Part shown: positions 48,996 to 58,146 of the stretch, piece after piece | Position numbering within the stretch: the stretch's first letter is position 1 | How the letters are laid out: each line of letters starts with the position of its first letter | Assembly: GCF_009729855.1 (NCBI RefSeq) | Contig: NZ_WODA01000007.1 | Location: 124,001-188,000, forward strand | DNA: 64,000 bases | Source of the DNA: Agromyces luteolus | GTDB taxonomy: Bacteria > Actinomycetota > Actinomycetes > Actinomycetales > Microbacteriaceae | Direction: 5' to 3' | Notes under the pieces: generated by a model | The model's database searches: none | What the model was told of the DNA's origin: nothing | Seen by the model: the letters and a program-made list of their open reading frames with translations, nothing else | Program-made: the position numbers and the translations under genes

Positions 48996-49319
48996 ATGGC
49001 AAAGCGCGTGGTCGAGACGCTCATCGACGACCTCGACGGCAGCGACGCCGACCGGACCCTCTCATTCGCATTCGACGGCGACCAGTACGCGATCGACCTC
49101 TCCTCGAAAAACATCGAGAAGTTCGAGGCGGCGCTCGCGCCCTACGTCGGCGCGGCACGCAAGACCGCGGGTCGCGGCGGCGCCTCACGTCGTCGCGGCG
49201 CCTCCGCGGGAGGCGGCGACACCAAGGACGCGCGCGAGTGGCTCCGCGCCAACGGCCACCAGGTGTCCGACCGCGGCCGGATCCCCGCGCCGCTCATGGA
49301 GCTCTACCGCAACCGCTGA
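48996..49319 (+). CDS. lsr2: Lsr2-family nucleoid-associated protein
   Basis: 107 residues. N-terminal dimerisation domain (MAKRVVETLIDDLDGSDADRTLSFAFDGDQYAIDLS, shown in parts) with the DDLDG and YEIDLS-like blocks. The Arg/Gly linker is followed by a C-terminal DNA-binding domain with EWLRANGHQVSDRGRIPAPLMELY, whose RGR motif enters the minor groove. It acts as an H-NS-like silencer of AT-rich genes. It has its own promoter. Confidence 0.95.
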   Translation: MAKRVVETLIDDLDGSDADRTLSFAFDGDQYAIDLSSKNIEKFEAALAPYVGAARKTAGRGGASRRRGASAGGGDTKDAREWLRANGHQVSDRGRIPAPLMELYRNR

Positions 49320-49344
49320 GGAACGACGCCCGCCCGCGGCATCC

Positions 49345-49830
49345 TCACCGGAGGACGAACTCGATCTCCTCGATCTCCTCGCCGCGGGCGTTGGCGTAGT
49401 CGTGATCGCGGCCCACCTCGACGAACCCGAGCTTGCCGAGCACGGCGACGGATGCCGCGTTGTCGGCCGCGGCCCGCGCGCGCACGGGCCGCGGCTGCGT
49501 GTCGAGGAACAGCCGCAGCGCGCGGGTGGCGATCCCGCGACCCCAGTGCTCCCGATCGATCCAGTACGTGATCTCGGGCATGCCCGTGTCGGCGTCGATC
49601 CACCGCGCCACGCTGCCCACGATCGTGCCGTCGCTGCGAACGGTCCTCGCGTCGTAGTCGGGACGGTCCGCGAACCGGGCGACGTGCGCGTCGTACGCGG
49701 CGCGGTCCGACGGATCGGCCGCCGTGAACGCGGCCATGCGATTCGCCTCGGGATCGAGTTGGATGCGGAACAGCTCGTCGCGGTCGCCGGCGCGGATCGC
49801 GCGCAGGGTCACGACGTGAGGCTCGACCAT
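49345..49830 (-). CDS. GNAT-family N-acetyltransferase
   Basis: 161 residues. RAIRAGDRDELFRIQLDPEANRMAAF at the start and YWIDREHWGRGIATRALRLFL (acetyl-CoA loop, motif A) with NAASVAVLGKLGFVEVGRD (motif B) are typical of the RimJ/RimL-like group. The substrate is unknown. Its ATG lies inside the 3' end of the TetR gene, 22 bases overlapping, so it is probably co-expressed with it. Confidence 0.88.
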   Translation of the reverse strand: MVEPHVVTLRAIRAGDRDELFRIQLDPEANRMAAFTAADPSDRAAYDAHVARFADRPDYDARTVRSDGTIVGSVARWIDADTGMPEITYWIDREHWGRGIATRALRLFLDTQPRPVRARAAADNAASVAVLGKLGFVEVGRDHDYANARGEEIEEIEFVLR

Positions 49831-50405
49831 GCCATGTCCTCCAGGATGCTGCGGACGACTCTGTCCGCGGGTCGGCGCCCATGGATGCGGGCGCTGTGCG
49901 GGGTGGAGTTGATCAGTCCGAAGGCGGCGTGTGCCCGGATGCGCAACTCGGATTCGGCCCGGTCGGGCCTCAGGCGGGCGAGCACGCCCACCCACAGTTC
50001 GACGTAGGAGCGCTGCAGGCGCCGGACGTCGTGCGCGTCGGCGTCGCCGAGGCTGTCGAGGTCGCGGTCCTGCACGCGGATGACGTCGGCGTTCGCGAGC
50101 GCGAAGTCGACATGGAAGCGGATGAGGGCGCGAAGCGCCTCGTCGGGTGCGGCGACTTCCTCGACCGTGCGGTGGCCGCCGTCGAGGAGTCCCTGGCTCG
50201 CGTCGACGAGGATGGCGGCGAGGACCGCGGCCTTGCCGGGGAAGTGCCGGTAGACGGCCGGCCCCGAGACTCCGGCGGCCTGGCCGAGTTCCTCAAGCGT
50301 CACACCGGGGTACCCCCGCTCGGCGAACAGCCGCGCAGCCGCGGCGAGCAGCGCGGCGCGACGGTCGGCCTTGGCGCGACCGCGCTCGGTGAGCGTCTCG
50401 GTCAG
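49809..50405 (-). CDS. TetR-family regulator with apparent CTG start, BkaR-like
   Basis: 198 residues if read from CTG 50405. The HTH needs the segment RRAALLAAAARLFAERGY, which lies upstream of the first in-frame GTG (50303). Between the in-frame stop upstream and 50303 there is no ATG, GTG or TTG, but CTG 50405 has GGAGG six bases before it. The HTH (VTLEELGQAAGVSGPAVYRHFPGK) and a TetR C-terminal domain are complete. A 24-bp operator lies upstream of its start, and two more copies precede the acc operon, so it is the likely repressor of leucine breakdown, like mycobacterial BkaR. Confidence 0.8.
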   Translation of the reverse strand: MTETLTERGRAKADRRAALLAAAARLFAERGYPGVTLEELGQAAGVSGPAVYRHFPGKAAVLAAILVDASQGLLDGGHRTVEEVAAPDEALRALIRFHVDFALANADVIRVQDRDLDSLGDADAHDVRRLQRSYVELWVGVLARLRPDRAESELRIRAHAAFGLINSTPHSARIHGRRPADRVVRSILEDMAWSSLTS

Positions 50406-50423
50406 GGGGCACCTCCCGGGGCA

Positions 50424-50447
50424 TTCGGTGAATGCACACTAACCGAA
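50424..50447 (-). promoter_or_regulatory. TetR operator, autoregulatory site
   Basis: A 24-bp near-palindrome with ends TTCGGT and ACCGAA (TTCGGTGAATG on one side, CACTAACCGAA on the other) lies 19 bases before the CTG start. The same site occurs twice before accD1. Confidence 0.7.
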
Positions 50448-50485
50448 CGACACGCGGGTGGCAAGCACGCGAGGCCGGCCGAGCC

Positions 50486-51217
50486 TCAGCGCACGGATGC
50501 CGCAGCGGCCTCCCGCACGAGCCGGACGGCTTCGGCGGCGCCGTGGTTCCAGGGCGTGCCGTGGCCGGGGAGCACCCACGTGGCATCCGTCGCCGCCAGC
50601 CGGTCGAGCGAGTCGAGCGCGGCGTCGGGCGCGTCGGTGAACGGCGCGGGCTGCGGTCCGCGCCGCCCCGTGAGCACATGGCGTGTGGTGAGCGCGTCGC
50701 CCACGGCGATCGCGTCGAACGCGGGGGAGTGCACGGCGATGCTGCCGGGCGAGTGGCCCGGCATCGCGATGATCTCGGGCGAGCCCGGGAGGTCGGCGAG
50801 GCGTTCGCCGCCCTCGAGCGTGCGGGCGTCGGTGAGGTACTCGGTCTTCGCCCCGCCCTTGCCGAGCGCGTACGCGAAGAAGCGGACGACGGGCCACGGG
50901 CGGACGCCGCGGCCGAACGAGGTCGCGGGCTTGTCGCCGCCCTTCGCGCGGTCGAGGTCGGCGGTGTGGACGTAGACGGGAACGCCGTGGTCGCGCCGGA
51001 GGCGCTCGGCGAAGCCGAGGTGGTCGGTGTCGCCGTGCGTGAGGATGATCGCGCGCACGTCGTCGATCGTGAGGTCGGCGTCGGCGAGCTCGGCGAGCAG
51101 GTCGCCGTAGTGGCCGGCGAGGCCGGCGTCGACGACGGTGACGCCGCGGTCGTCGATGAAGAGGTAGGACGCGACGATCTCGTTGCCGACGCGCCGGAGT
51201 CCCGGTGTGAGTTGCAT
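50486..51217 (-). CDS. Metallo-beta-lactamase-fold hydrolase with HxDxDH motif
   Basis: 243 residues. LTHGDTDHLG replaces the usual HxHxDH by HGDTDH, so the second histidine is Asp. MPGHSPGSIAVH and VGDALTT provide the other metal ligands, and LPGHGTPW closes the site. Such variants are real within the fold but their chemistry is unclear. TTGACA and TATCGT (18 apart) form a promoter ending seven bases before ATG, so the message is leaderless. It is divergent from a TetR gene that probably controls it. Confidence 0.85.
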   Translation of the reverse strand: MQLTPGLRRVGNEIVASYLFIDDRGVTVVDAGLAGHYGDLLAELADADLTIDDVRAIILTHGDTDHLGFAERLRRDHGVPVYVHTADLDRAKGGDKPATSFGRGVRPWPVVRFFAYALGKGGAKTEYLTDARTLEGGERLADLPGSPEIIAMPGHSPGSIAVHSPAFDAIAVGDALTTRHVLTGRRGPQPAPFTDAPDAALDSLDRLAATDATWVLPGHGTPWNHGAAEAVRLVREAAAASVR

Positions 51218-51224
51218 GAAGGCT

Positions 51225-51260
51225 ACGATACATAGCTATGATGGCTAGTGTCAATAGCCA
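51225..51260. promoter_or_regulatory. Divergent promoter with two palindromes
   Basis: CATAGCTATG (51231-51240) and TGGCTA-N7-TAGCCA (51242-51260) lie in the 57-base gap. TTGACA of the minus-strand promoter (51249-51254) is inside the second dyad and TATCGT (51225-51230) is its -10. TATGAT (51237-51242) serves the plus-strand TetR gene. One bound dimer would block both genes. Confidence 0.65.
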
Positions 51261-51274
51261 TGGAGGAGGCGGTC

Positions 51275-51841
51275 ATGCCGGCACCCGCGAAGGTCACCCC
51301 CGATGCGCTGCGAGCCGCGGCGCGCGCCATCCTCGAGCGAGAGGGTCAGCAGGGGCTGACGATGCAGGCCGTCGCCGCCGAGCTCGGCGTGCGCGCGCCC
51401 TCGCTCTACAAGCACCTGCGCGATCGCGACGCGCTCGTCCGGCTCGTCGCGGAGGACGTCGCGGTCGAGCTCGGCGAGCGGATGGACCGGGTGCTCGCCG
51501 CCGAGGCCGATGCGGCCGACGCGGTCCGCGCGATCGCGGCATCCGCTCGCCGGTACGCGCGGGAGCATCCGCACGGCTACGGCCTGATCTTCGGTCCGCT
51601 GCCCGAATCGGCGCGGGCTCGGGGCTCGGCGATGGAGCGGTCGAGCGTCGCGATCCTCGAGGCGGCCCGGAGGCTTTCGGGCGATGCGCGCGCGCTCGAG
51701 TCGGCGCGCACGATCACGGCGTGGATGCACGGCTTCACGAGCATGGAGCTCGCGGGCGCGTTCCGCCTCGGCGGGTCGGTCGACGACGCCTGGGAGTACG
51801 GGCTCGACCACCTCGTCCGCGGACTCGCGGCGCATCGCTGA
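51275..51841 (+). CDS. TetR-family regulator (WHG domain)
   Basis: 188 residues. HTH: LRAAARAILEREGQQGLTMQAVAAELGVRAPSLYKHLRDRDALV, split for length, followed by a C-terminal WHG-type domain (HPHGYGLIFGPLP, WMHGFTSMELAGAFRLGGS). ATG 51275 is chosen because GGAGGAGG sits at ideal spacing; GTG 51248 falls inside the operator. It probably represses itself and the divergent metallo-hydrolase. Confidence 0.88.
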   Translation: MPAPAKVTPDALRAAARAILEREGQQGLTMQAVAAELGVRAPSLYKHLRDRDALVRLVAEDVAVELGERMDRVLAAEADAADAVRAIAASARRYAREHPHGYGLIFGPLPESARARGSAMERSSVAILEAARRLSGDARALESARTITAWMHGFTSMELAGAFRLGGSVDDAWEYGLDHLVRGLAAHR

Positions 51842-51857
51842 GGCCGCGGTTGCGGAA

Positions 51858-51907
51858 CTCGGTGAATGGTCGCTAACATGAATCCCGGTTAGCGAGCGTT
51901 CACCGAA
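51858..51907 (+). promoter_or_regulatory. Two TetR operators over the acc operon promoter
   Basis: CTCGGTGAATG...CTAACATGA (51858-51881) and an inverted, near-complete copy (51884-51907, ending GTTCACCGAA) match the site before the CTG-start TetR gene. TAACAT (51874-51879) within the first copy is the -10 box, so binding would block transcription. Confidence 0.7.
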
Positions 51908-51949
51908 CCGCTCGCACGACGCCACGACGGAGAGGCGGAACGGGAGCGG

Positions 51950-53557
51950 ATGCACACCATCACGAGCGCGGTCGACGCGGCATCCGACGCCGCACGCGCG
52001 AACGCCGACGCGCACGCCGCGCTGGCCGACGAACTCCGCGAGAAGCTGCGGATCGCCGCCCTCGGCGGGCCCGAGGCATCCCGCGACCGTCACGTCGCAC
52101 GCGGCAAGCTGCTGCCGCGCGACCGCGTCGAACGGCTCCTCGACGAGGGCAGCCCGTTCCTCGAGCTCGCCCCGCTCGCCGCGGGCGACCTCTACGACGA
52201 CGACACTCCCGCGGCCGGCGTCATCGCCGGCGTCGGGCTCGTGCACGGCCGGCCGGTGATGGTCGTCTGCAACGACGCCACGGTCAAGGGCGGCACCTAC
52301 TACCCGATGACGGTGAAGAAGCACCTCCGCGCGCAGGAGGTCGCCCTCGAGAACCGCCTCCCGTGCGTGTACCTCGTCGACTCGGGCGGCGCGTTCCTGC
52401 CCAAGCAGGACGAGGTCTTCCCCGACCGCGACCACTTCGGCCGCATCTTCTACAACCAGGCGAACCTCTCCGCGCGGCGCATCCCGCAGATCGCCGCCGT
52501 CATGGGCTCGTGCACCGCGGGCGGCGCCTACGTCCCCGCCATGAGCGACGAGACCGTGATCGTCCGCGACCAGGGCACGATCTTCCTCGGCGGCCCGCCC
52601 CTCGTGAAGGCCGCGATCGGCGAGGTCGTGACGCCGGAGGAGCTCGGCGGCGGCGAGCTGCACGCCCGCACGTCCGGTGTCACCGACCACCTCGCCGAGG
52701 ACGACGAGCACGCGCTCGAGCTCGTCCGCGACATCCTCACGACCCTTCCCGCCCTGCCCGACCGGGCCTGGGCCGTCCGCGAGCCGCGCGAGCCCGCGGT
52801 CGACCCGGCGACGCTCACCGCGGCCGTGCCGGTCGACGTGCAGCAGCCCTACGACGTGCGCGAGGTCATCGCGCGCCTCGTCGACGGCAGCGAGTTCCAC
52901 GAGTTCAAGAAGGAGTACGGCGACACGCTCGTCACCGGCTTCGCGTGGATCGACGGGCACCCCGTCGGCATCGTCGCGAACAACGGCGTGCTCTTCAGCG
53001 AGTCGGCCATGAAGGGCGCGCACTTCATCGAGCTGTGCGACCAGCGCGGCATCCCCCTCGTCTTCCTCCAGAACATCTCGGGCTTCATGGTCGGGCGCGA
53101 CGCCGAGGCCGGCGGCATCGCCAAGCACGGCGCCAAGATGGTCACCGCCGTCGCGACGACCCGGGTGCCGAAGTTCACGGTCGTGATCGGCGGCTCCTTC
53201 GGCGCCGGCAACTACTCGATGTGCGGCCGTGCCTACTCGCCCCGGTTCCTCTGGATGTGGCCGAACGCGCGCATCTCCGTGATGGGCGGCGAGCAGGCGG
53301 CATCCGTGCTCTCGACGGTCAAGCGCGACCAGATGGCCGTGCGCGGCGAGGAGTGGTCGGCCGACGCCGAGGAGGCGTTCAAGTCGCCCGTGCGCGCCCA
53401 GTACGAGGCGCAGGGGAGCCCCTACCACTCGACCTCGCGCCTGTGGGACGACGGGGTCATCGCCCCCGGCGACACCCGCACGGTGCTCGCCCTCGCCCTC
53501 GAGCTCGCGAGCCGCACGCCGCTGCCCGAGCCCCGCTTCGGCCTGTTCAGGATGTGA
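51950..53557 (+). CDS. accD1: Acyl-CoA carboxylase beta subunit, methylcrotonyl-CoA type
   Basis: 535 residues, the carboxyltransferase of a biotin-dependent carboxylase. [60 protein letters not shown] (each split) and [17 protein letters not shown] match methylcrotonyl-CoA carboxylase beta rather than propionyl-CoA types. It adds CO2 to 3-methylcrotonyl-CoA in leucine breakdown. Gene order accD1-accA1-fadE-maoC-citE equals Rv2502c-Rv2498c of M. tuberculosis. GGGAG precedes ATG. Confidence 0.92.
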   Translation: MHTITSAVDAASDAARANADAHAALADELREKLRIAALGGPEASRDRHVARGKLLPRDRVERLLDEGSPFLELAPLAAGDLYDDDTPAAGVIAGVGLVHGRPVMVVCNDATVKGGTYYPMTVKKHLRAQEVALENRLPCVYLVDSGGAFLPKQDEVFPDRDHFGRIFYNQANLSARRIPQIAAVMGSCTAGGAYVPAMSDETVIVRDQGTIFLGGPPLVKAAIGEVVTPEELGGGELHARTSGVTDHLAEDDEHALELVRDILTTLPALPDRAWAVREPREPAVDPATLTAAVPVDVQQPYDVREVIARLVDGSEFHEFKKEYGDTLVTGFAWIDGHPVGIVANNGVLFSESAMKGAHFIELCDQRGIPLVFLQNISGFMVGRDAEAGGIAKHGAKMVTAVATTRVPKFTVVIGGSFGAGNYSMCGRAYSPRFLWMWPNARISVMGGEQAASVLSTVKRDQMAVRGEEWSADAEEAFKSPVRAQYEAQGSPYHSTSRLWDDGVIAPGDTRTVLALALELASRTPLPEPRFGLFRM

Positions 53558-55569
53558 TGGGAATGTTCGAACGTGTCCTCGTCGCCAATCGCGGCGAGAT
53601 CGCCGTCCGGGTCATCCGGACCCTGAAGCGCCTCGGGATCCGCGCGATCGCCGTGTACTCCGACGCCGACGCCGACGCGCCGCACGTCGCGCTCGCCGAC
53701 GAGGCCGTCCGCATCGGCCCGGCCGCGGCCGCCGAGAGCTACCTCGACCCCGCCCGCATCGTGCGCGCCGCGCTCGAGACCGGCGCGCAGGCGATCCACC
53801 CGGGCTACGGGTTCCTGTCGGAGAACGCGGCCTTCGGTCGCGCCTGCGCCGAAGCGGGCATCGTGTTCATCGGACCGGGCGAGCTCGCCCTCGAGGTCAT
53901 GGGCGACAAGATCCGCGCGAAGCGCCACGTCGAGGCGTCCGGCGTGCCCGTCGTGCCCGGCGTCAGCGAGCCCGATGCGACCGACGACGAACTGCTCGAC
54001 GCGGCACCCCACGTCGGCTTCCCGATCCTCGTGAAGCCGTCGGCCGGCGGGGGCGGCAAGGGCATGCAGGTCGCGCGCGACCAGGGCGAACTCGAGCACG
54101 CCCTGCCCGCCGCACGCCGGGTCGCCCGCGCCGCGTTCGGCGACGACACGCTCCTGCTCGAGCGCTTCGTCGAGCGGCCGCGCCACATCGAGGTGCAGGT
54201 GCTCGCCGACGCGCACGGGAACGTCATCCACCTGGGCGAGCGCGAGTGCTCGCTGCAGCGCCGCCACCAGAAGGTCGTCGAGGAGGCGCCCTCGCCGCTG
54301 CTCGACGCCGCGACGCGCGAGCGCATCGGCGCGGCGGCCTGCGACGCCGCACGCAGCGTCGAGTACCTCGGTGCGGGCACCGTCGAGTTCCTGGTCTCGG
54401 ATGCCGCGCCCGACGAGTTCTTCTTCATCGAGATGAACACGCGGCTCCAGGTCGAGCACCCCGTCACCGAGCTCGTCACGGGCGTCGACCTCGTCGAGCA
54501 GCAGCTGCGCATCGCCGCGGGGGAGCCGCTCGCGATCGCGCAGGGCGACGTGCGCCTGACCGGGCACGCGATCGAGGCCCGGGTCTACGCCGAGAGCCCC
54601 GAGCGCGGGTTCCTCCCGGCCACGGGCGAGCTGCTCGCGTGGCGCCCGGCGGCGGGGGAGGGCGTGCGCGTCGACTCCGGCGTCCGCGCCGGCCAGCACG
54701 TCACGGCGGACTACGACCCGATGATCGCGAAGGTCATCGCGCACGGCGCCGACCGCGCCGAGGCGCTCGACCGGCTCGACGCGGCGCTCGCCGACACGCT
54801 GCTGCTCGGCGTCGACACGAACATCGCGTTCCTGCGCACGCTGCTCGCGCATCCCGACGTGCGCGCCGGGCACCTCGACACCGGGCTCATCGACCGGCTG
54901 CCCGAAGGGGGCGCGGCAGGCGCGACCCCGGTGCCGGCGGATGCCGCGACCGACGCGCCGACGACGGACGCCGCGCCCGACCCGCTCGAGCGGGTCGCCC
55001 ACGACGCGCGCGAACGCGACGCCCGTGCCGCGGCCGTCGGCGACCACGCCTGGCGGAGCGCTCGAGAGTGGCGCATCGGGTCGGGCGGCGGGACCGCGGC
55101 ATCCGGCCCGGTCGCAGACCTCGACCGTGCATCCGTCGCGACCGCCGCCGACGGCACCGTGTGGGTGCACCTCGACGGCCGCACCGGCTCGTTCGCGCGT
55201 CCCGACCGTCGCGCCGCGCTCGACGCGCGCCTCGCGCAGCTGGAGCGCGGGGGCAGCGCCGACCCCGACCTCCGCGCGCCCATGCCGGGCAGCGTCACGA
55301 CGTTGCTCGTCGCCGACGGCGACCGCGTCGAGGCCGGGCAGGGGGTGCTCGCGATCGAGGCCATGAAGATGGAGCACCGCGTGACCGCGACCGTCGCCGG
55401 CGTCGCGCGCCTCCGCGTCGCCGTCGGCGAGCAGGTCGCCCGCGACCAGGTCGTCGCGCGCATCGACCACGTCACGGAGCCCGCCGCGGCGAGCCCCGCG
55501 GCATCCGGAACCGAACCCATCGACGGCCCGCACGAGGGCGCCGTCGTGACCGCATCCCACCAGGAATGA
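53557..55569 (+). CDS. accA1: Acyl-CoA carboxylase alpha subunit (biotin carboxylase + BCCP)
   Basis: 670 residues. Biotin carboxylase (1-450: [67 protein letters not shown]), a linking region and a C-terminal biotin carrier domain with EAMKMEH (Lys604). ATG overlaps the last base of the accD1 stop. The C-terminal tail beyond the BCCP is about 35 residues of low complexity. It works with AccD1. Confidence 0.95.
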   Translation: MGMFERVLVANRGEIAVRVIRTLKRLGIRAIAVYSDADADAPHVALADEAVRIGPAAAAESYLDPARIVRAALETGAQAIHPGYGFLSENAAFGRACAEAGIVFIGPGELALEVMGDKIRAKRHVEASGVPVVPGVSEPDATDDELLDAAPHVGFPILVKPSAGGGGKGMQVARDQGELEHALPAARRVARAAFGDDTLLLERFVERPRHIEVQVLADAHGNVIHLGERECSLQRRHQKVVEEAPSPLLDAATRERIGAAACDAARSVEYLGAGTVEFLVSDAAPDEFFFIEMNTRLQVEHPVTELVTGVDLVEQQLRIAAGEPLAIAQGDVRLTGHAIEARVYAESPERGFLPATGELLAWRPAAGEGVRVDSGVRAGQHVTADYDPMIAKVIAHGADRAEALDRLDAALADTLLLGVDTNIAFLRTLLAHPDVRAGHLDTGLIDRLPEGGAAGATPVPADAATDAPTTDAAPDPLERVAHDARERDARAAAVGDHAWRSAREWRIGSGGGTAASGPVADLDRASVATAADGTVWVHLDGRTGSFARPDRRAALDARLAQLERGGSADPDLRAPMPGSVTTLLVADGDRVEAGQGVLAIEAMKMEHRVTATVAGVARLRVAVGEQVARDQVVARIDHVTEPAAASPAASGTEPIDGPHEGAVVTASHQE

Positions 55570-55577
55570 GGAGCACC

Positions 55578-56741
55578 ATGCACGACCTGACCGACGAGGA
55601 ACAGCAGCTGTACGACATGGTCTGCGAGTTCGCCGACACCGTCGTCGCCCCGCAGGCCTACGAGGCCGACCGCTCCCACGAGCTCTCGATGGACGTCGTG
55701 GCCCAGATGGGCGAGCTCGGGCTCTTCGGCCTGCCCTTCCCCGAGGAGGTCGGCGGCCAGGGCGGCGACTACATGGCGCTCTGCCTCGCCATCGAGGCCC
55801 TCGCGCGCGTGGACCAGTCGATCGCGATCACCCTCGAGGCCGCCGTGGGCCTCGGCGCCATGCCGATCTACCGTCACGGCACCGAGGAGCAGAAGGCCGA
55901 GTTCCTGCCCGACCTGGTCGCGGGGCGCGCGCTCGGGGGCTTCGGCCTCACCGAGCCCGAGGCCGGCTCCGACGCCGGCGCCACCCGGACGACGGCCGTG
56001 CTGGACGGCGACGAGTGGGTCGTCAACGGGTCGAAGCAGTTCATCACCAACTCGGGCACGCCGATCACCCGGTTCGTCACCGTCACCGCGGTGACGGGGG
56101 AGCGCACGCGTCCCGACGGCTCCACCTCGAAGGAGCTCTCCACGATCATCGTGCCGAACGGCACGCCCGGCTTCACCGTCGGGCCGGGCTACGACAAGTC
56201 CGGATGGCGCGCCTCCGACACCCACCCGCTGACCTTCGACGACGTCCGGGTGCCGGCCGGCAACCTGCTCGGCGAGCGCGGACGCGGCTTCGCGAACTTC
56301 CTCCGTGCGCTCGACGAGGGCCGCATCGCGATCGCGGCGCTCGCGACGGGTGCGGCGCAGGGATGCCTCGACGAGGCCATGACGTACGCGAAGACCCGCA
56401 ACGTCTTCGGCGTGCCCATCGCGAGCCACCAGTACATCGCGTTCACCATCGCCGGGATGCAGGCCCGCGTGCACACCGCGCGCCTGGCCTGGCATGACGC
56501 CGCGCGCCGTGCCGACGCCGGACTGCCGTTCAAGAAGGAGGCCGCGATCGCGAAGCTCGTCTCGAGCGACGCGGCGATGCTGAACGCCCGGGACGCGACC
56601 CAGATCTTCGGCGGCATGGGTTTCATGAACGAGACGACCGTGGCCAGGCACTACCGTGACTCGAAGATCCTCGAGATCGGCGAGGGCACGAACGAGGTGC
56701 AGCTCATGGTCATTGCGCGCGAGCTCGGGCTCGCGGCCTAG
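55578..56741 (+). CDS. Acyl-CoA dehydrogenase, FadE19/isovaleryl-CoA type
   Basis: 387 residues. Oxidises a short branched acyl-CoA, in this context isovaleryl-CoA to 3-methylcrotonyl-CoA, reducing [50 protein letters not shown] and [11 protein letters not shown] are standard. The catalytic base is in [11 protein letters not shown] (the Glu before GTNE). GAGGAG sets ATG 55578. Electrons go to the EtfBA encoded downstream. Confidence 0.93.
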   Translation: MHDLTDEEQQLYDMVCEFADTVVAPQAYEADRSHELSMDVVAQMGELGLFGLPFPEEVGGQGGDYMALCLAIEALARVDQSIAITLEAAVGLGAMPIYRHGTEEQKAEFLPDLVAGRALGGFGLTEPEAGSDAGATRTTAVLDGDEWVVNGSKQFITNSGTPITRFVTVTAVTGERTRPDGSTSKELSTIIVPNGTPGFTVGPGYDKSGWRASDTHPLTFDDVRVPAGNLLGERGRGFANFLRALDEGRIAIAALATGAAQGCLDEAMTYAKTRNVFGVPIASHQYIAFTIAGMQARVHTARLAWHDAARRADAGLPFKKEAAIAKLVSSDAAMLNARDATQIFGGMGFMNETTVARHYRDSKILEIGEGTNEVQLMVIARELGLAA

Positions 56742-56773
56742 GGCGGTTCGGCCGCCGGGGAGGAGGGAGCGTC

Positions 56774-57295
56774 ATGACGGATGCCGAGGTGCGCGAGGTC
56801 GTGCAGCGCGGGCTCTGGTTCGAGGAGTTCGAGGAGGGCGTGCGCTACCTGCATCGTCCCGGTCGCACGGTGACGGAGGCCGACAACGTCCTCTTCACGA
56901 CGCTCACCATGAACCCGCAGCCGCTCCACCTCGACGCCGCGTGGTCGGCGCGCCAGCCCTTCGGCCGCATCCTCGTGAACTCGCTCTTCACGTTGTCGAC
57001 CCTCGTCGGCCAGTCGGTCGGGCAGCTCACGCAAGGCACGCTCGTCGCGAACCTCGGGTTCGGGGCGGTCGCGTTCCCGAATCCCGTGTTCGTGGGCGAC
57101 ACCCTCTACGGCGAGAGCGTGGTCGAGTCGAAGCGGCTGTCGTCGTCGCGCCCCGGCGAAGGCGTCGTGGTGCTCGGCCACACCGCGCGCAACCAGGACG
57201 GCGTGGTCGTCGCGACGGCGTCGCGCACCATGCTCGTCTGGACCCGCGACGCGGGCGAACGGCACGCGAGCGGGAACGGCGAGGCGAGCGGATGA
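56774..57295 (+). CDS. MaoC-family enoyl-CoA hydratase
   Basis: 173 residues, hot-dog fold. [40 protein letters not shown] (split) holds the MaoC Asp/His-type catalytic region. Its M. tuberculosis counterpart Rv2499c hydrates 3-methylglutaconyl-CoA with R stereochemistry; that assignment here is by gene order. GGGAGGAGGGAG gives a strong start. Overlaps citE by four bases. Confidence 0.85.
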   Translation: MTDAEVREVVQRGLWFEEFEEGVRYLHRPGRTVTEADNVLFTTLTMNPQPLHLDAAWSARQPFGRILVNSLFTLSTLVGQSVGQLTQGTLVANLGFGAVAFPNPVFVGDTLYGESVVESKRLSSSRPGEGVVVLGHTARNQDGVVVATASRTMLVWTRDAGERHASGNGEASG

Positions 57296-58146
57296 CGCAC
57301 CCGCCGTTCCCGTTCGGTCCCGCACTGCTGTTCTGCCCGGCCGACCGGCCCGACCGCTACGCCAAGGCGGCCGACCGTGCCGACGCGGTGATCCTCGACC
57401 TCGAGGACGCCGTGGCCGAGACCGCGAAGTCGGCGGCGCGCGAGTCGCTCGTGGCGAACCCGATCGATCCCGCACGCGTCATCGTGCGGGTGAACCCGGC
57501 CTCCACGCCGCATCTCGCCGACGACGTCGCCGCCCTGCGGCGCACCGACTACCGCACCGTCATGCTCGCCAAGTGCGAGGGCACGGCCGACCTCGTGACG
57601 CTCGAGGACTTCGACGTGATCGCGCTGTGCGAGACCGCTCGGGGCGTGCTGGCCGCACCCGACATCGCGTCCGTGCCCATCGTCTCCGCGCTCATGTGGG
57701 GTGCGGAGGACCTCGTCGCCTCCCTCGGCGGCGGCTCCAGCCGTCACCCCGACGGGCGGTACCGCGACGTCGCGCGGCACGCCAGGTCCCAGGTGCTGCT
57801 CGCGGCCGGTGCGCACGGCGTGGCGGCGATCGACGCGGTGCACCTCGACCTCGCCGACGCGGACGGCCTCCGCGCGGAGGCCGAGGATGCGGCCGCGCTC
57901 GGCTTCGCCGCCACGGCGTGCGTGCATCCGGGGCAGGCCGAGGTCGTCAGGGCCGCGTACGCGCCGAGCGCCGAGCGCCTGGAGTGGGCGCAGGCCCTGC
58001 TCGCCGAGGCCGCCGCCCGCGAGGGCGACGGCGTGTTCGCATTCCGGGGGCAGATGGTCGACGCGCCGCTCCTGCGCCAGGCCGAGGCGGTCCTGCGGCG
58101 GGCGCGTTCCCGAACCGGCGTCGATGGAAGGACAGGAACCCGATGA
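57292..58146 (+). CDS. CitE-like CoA-ester lyase, probable (R)-HMG-CoA lyase
   Basis: 284 residues, TIM barrel of the HpcH/HpaI aldolase family. [28 protein letters not shown], the metal-binding Glu/Asp in LCETARGV and [14 protein letters not shown] are present. No CitD/CitF partners exist nearby, so it is not citrate lyase. Rv2498c, in the same position, splits (R)-HMG-CoA and (S)-citramalyl-CoA, and this is the best guess here. ATGA coupling on both sides. Confidence 0.87.
   Translation: MTHPPFPFGPALLFCPADRPDRYAKAADRADAVILDLEDAVAETAKSAARESLVANPIDPARVIVRVNPASTPHLADDVAALRRTDYRTVMLAKCEGTADLVTLEDFDVIALCETARGVLAAPDIASVPIVSALMWGAEDLVASLGGGSSRHPDGRYRDVARHARSQVLLAAGAHGVAAIDAVHLDLADADGLRAEAEDAAALGFAATACVHPGQAEVVRAAYAPSAERLEWAQALLAEAAAREGDGVFAFRGQMVDAPLLRQAEAVLRRARSRTGVDGRTGTR

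Noticed and set aside
49809..50303. TetR gene as a truncated pseudogene
   Set aside because: The missing helix is encoded in frame upstream and a strong ribosome-binding site supports CTG 50405.
50486..51217. Acyl-homoserine lactonase
   Set aside because: The metal motif is HGDTDH rather than HxHxDH and no other lactonase-specific feature is visible.
57292..58146. Citrate lyase beta subunit
   Set aside because: No CitD, CitF or CitX genes are present and the operon context is leucine breakdown.
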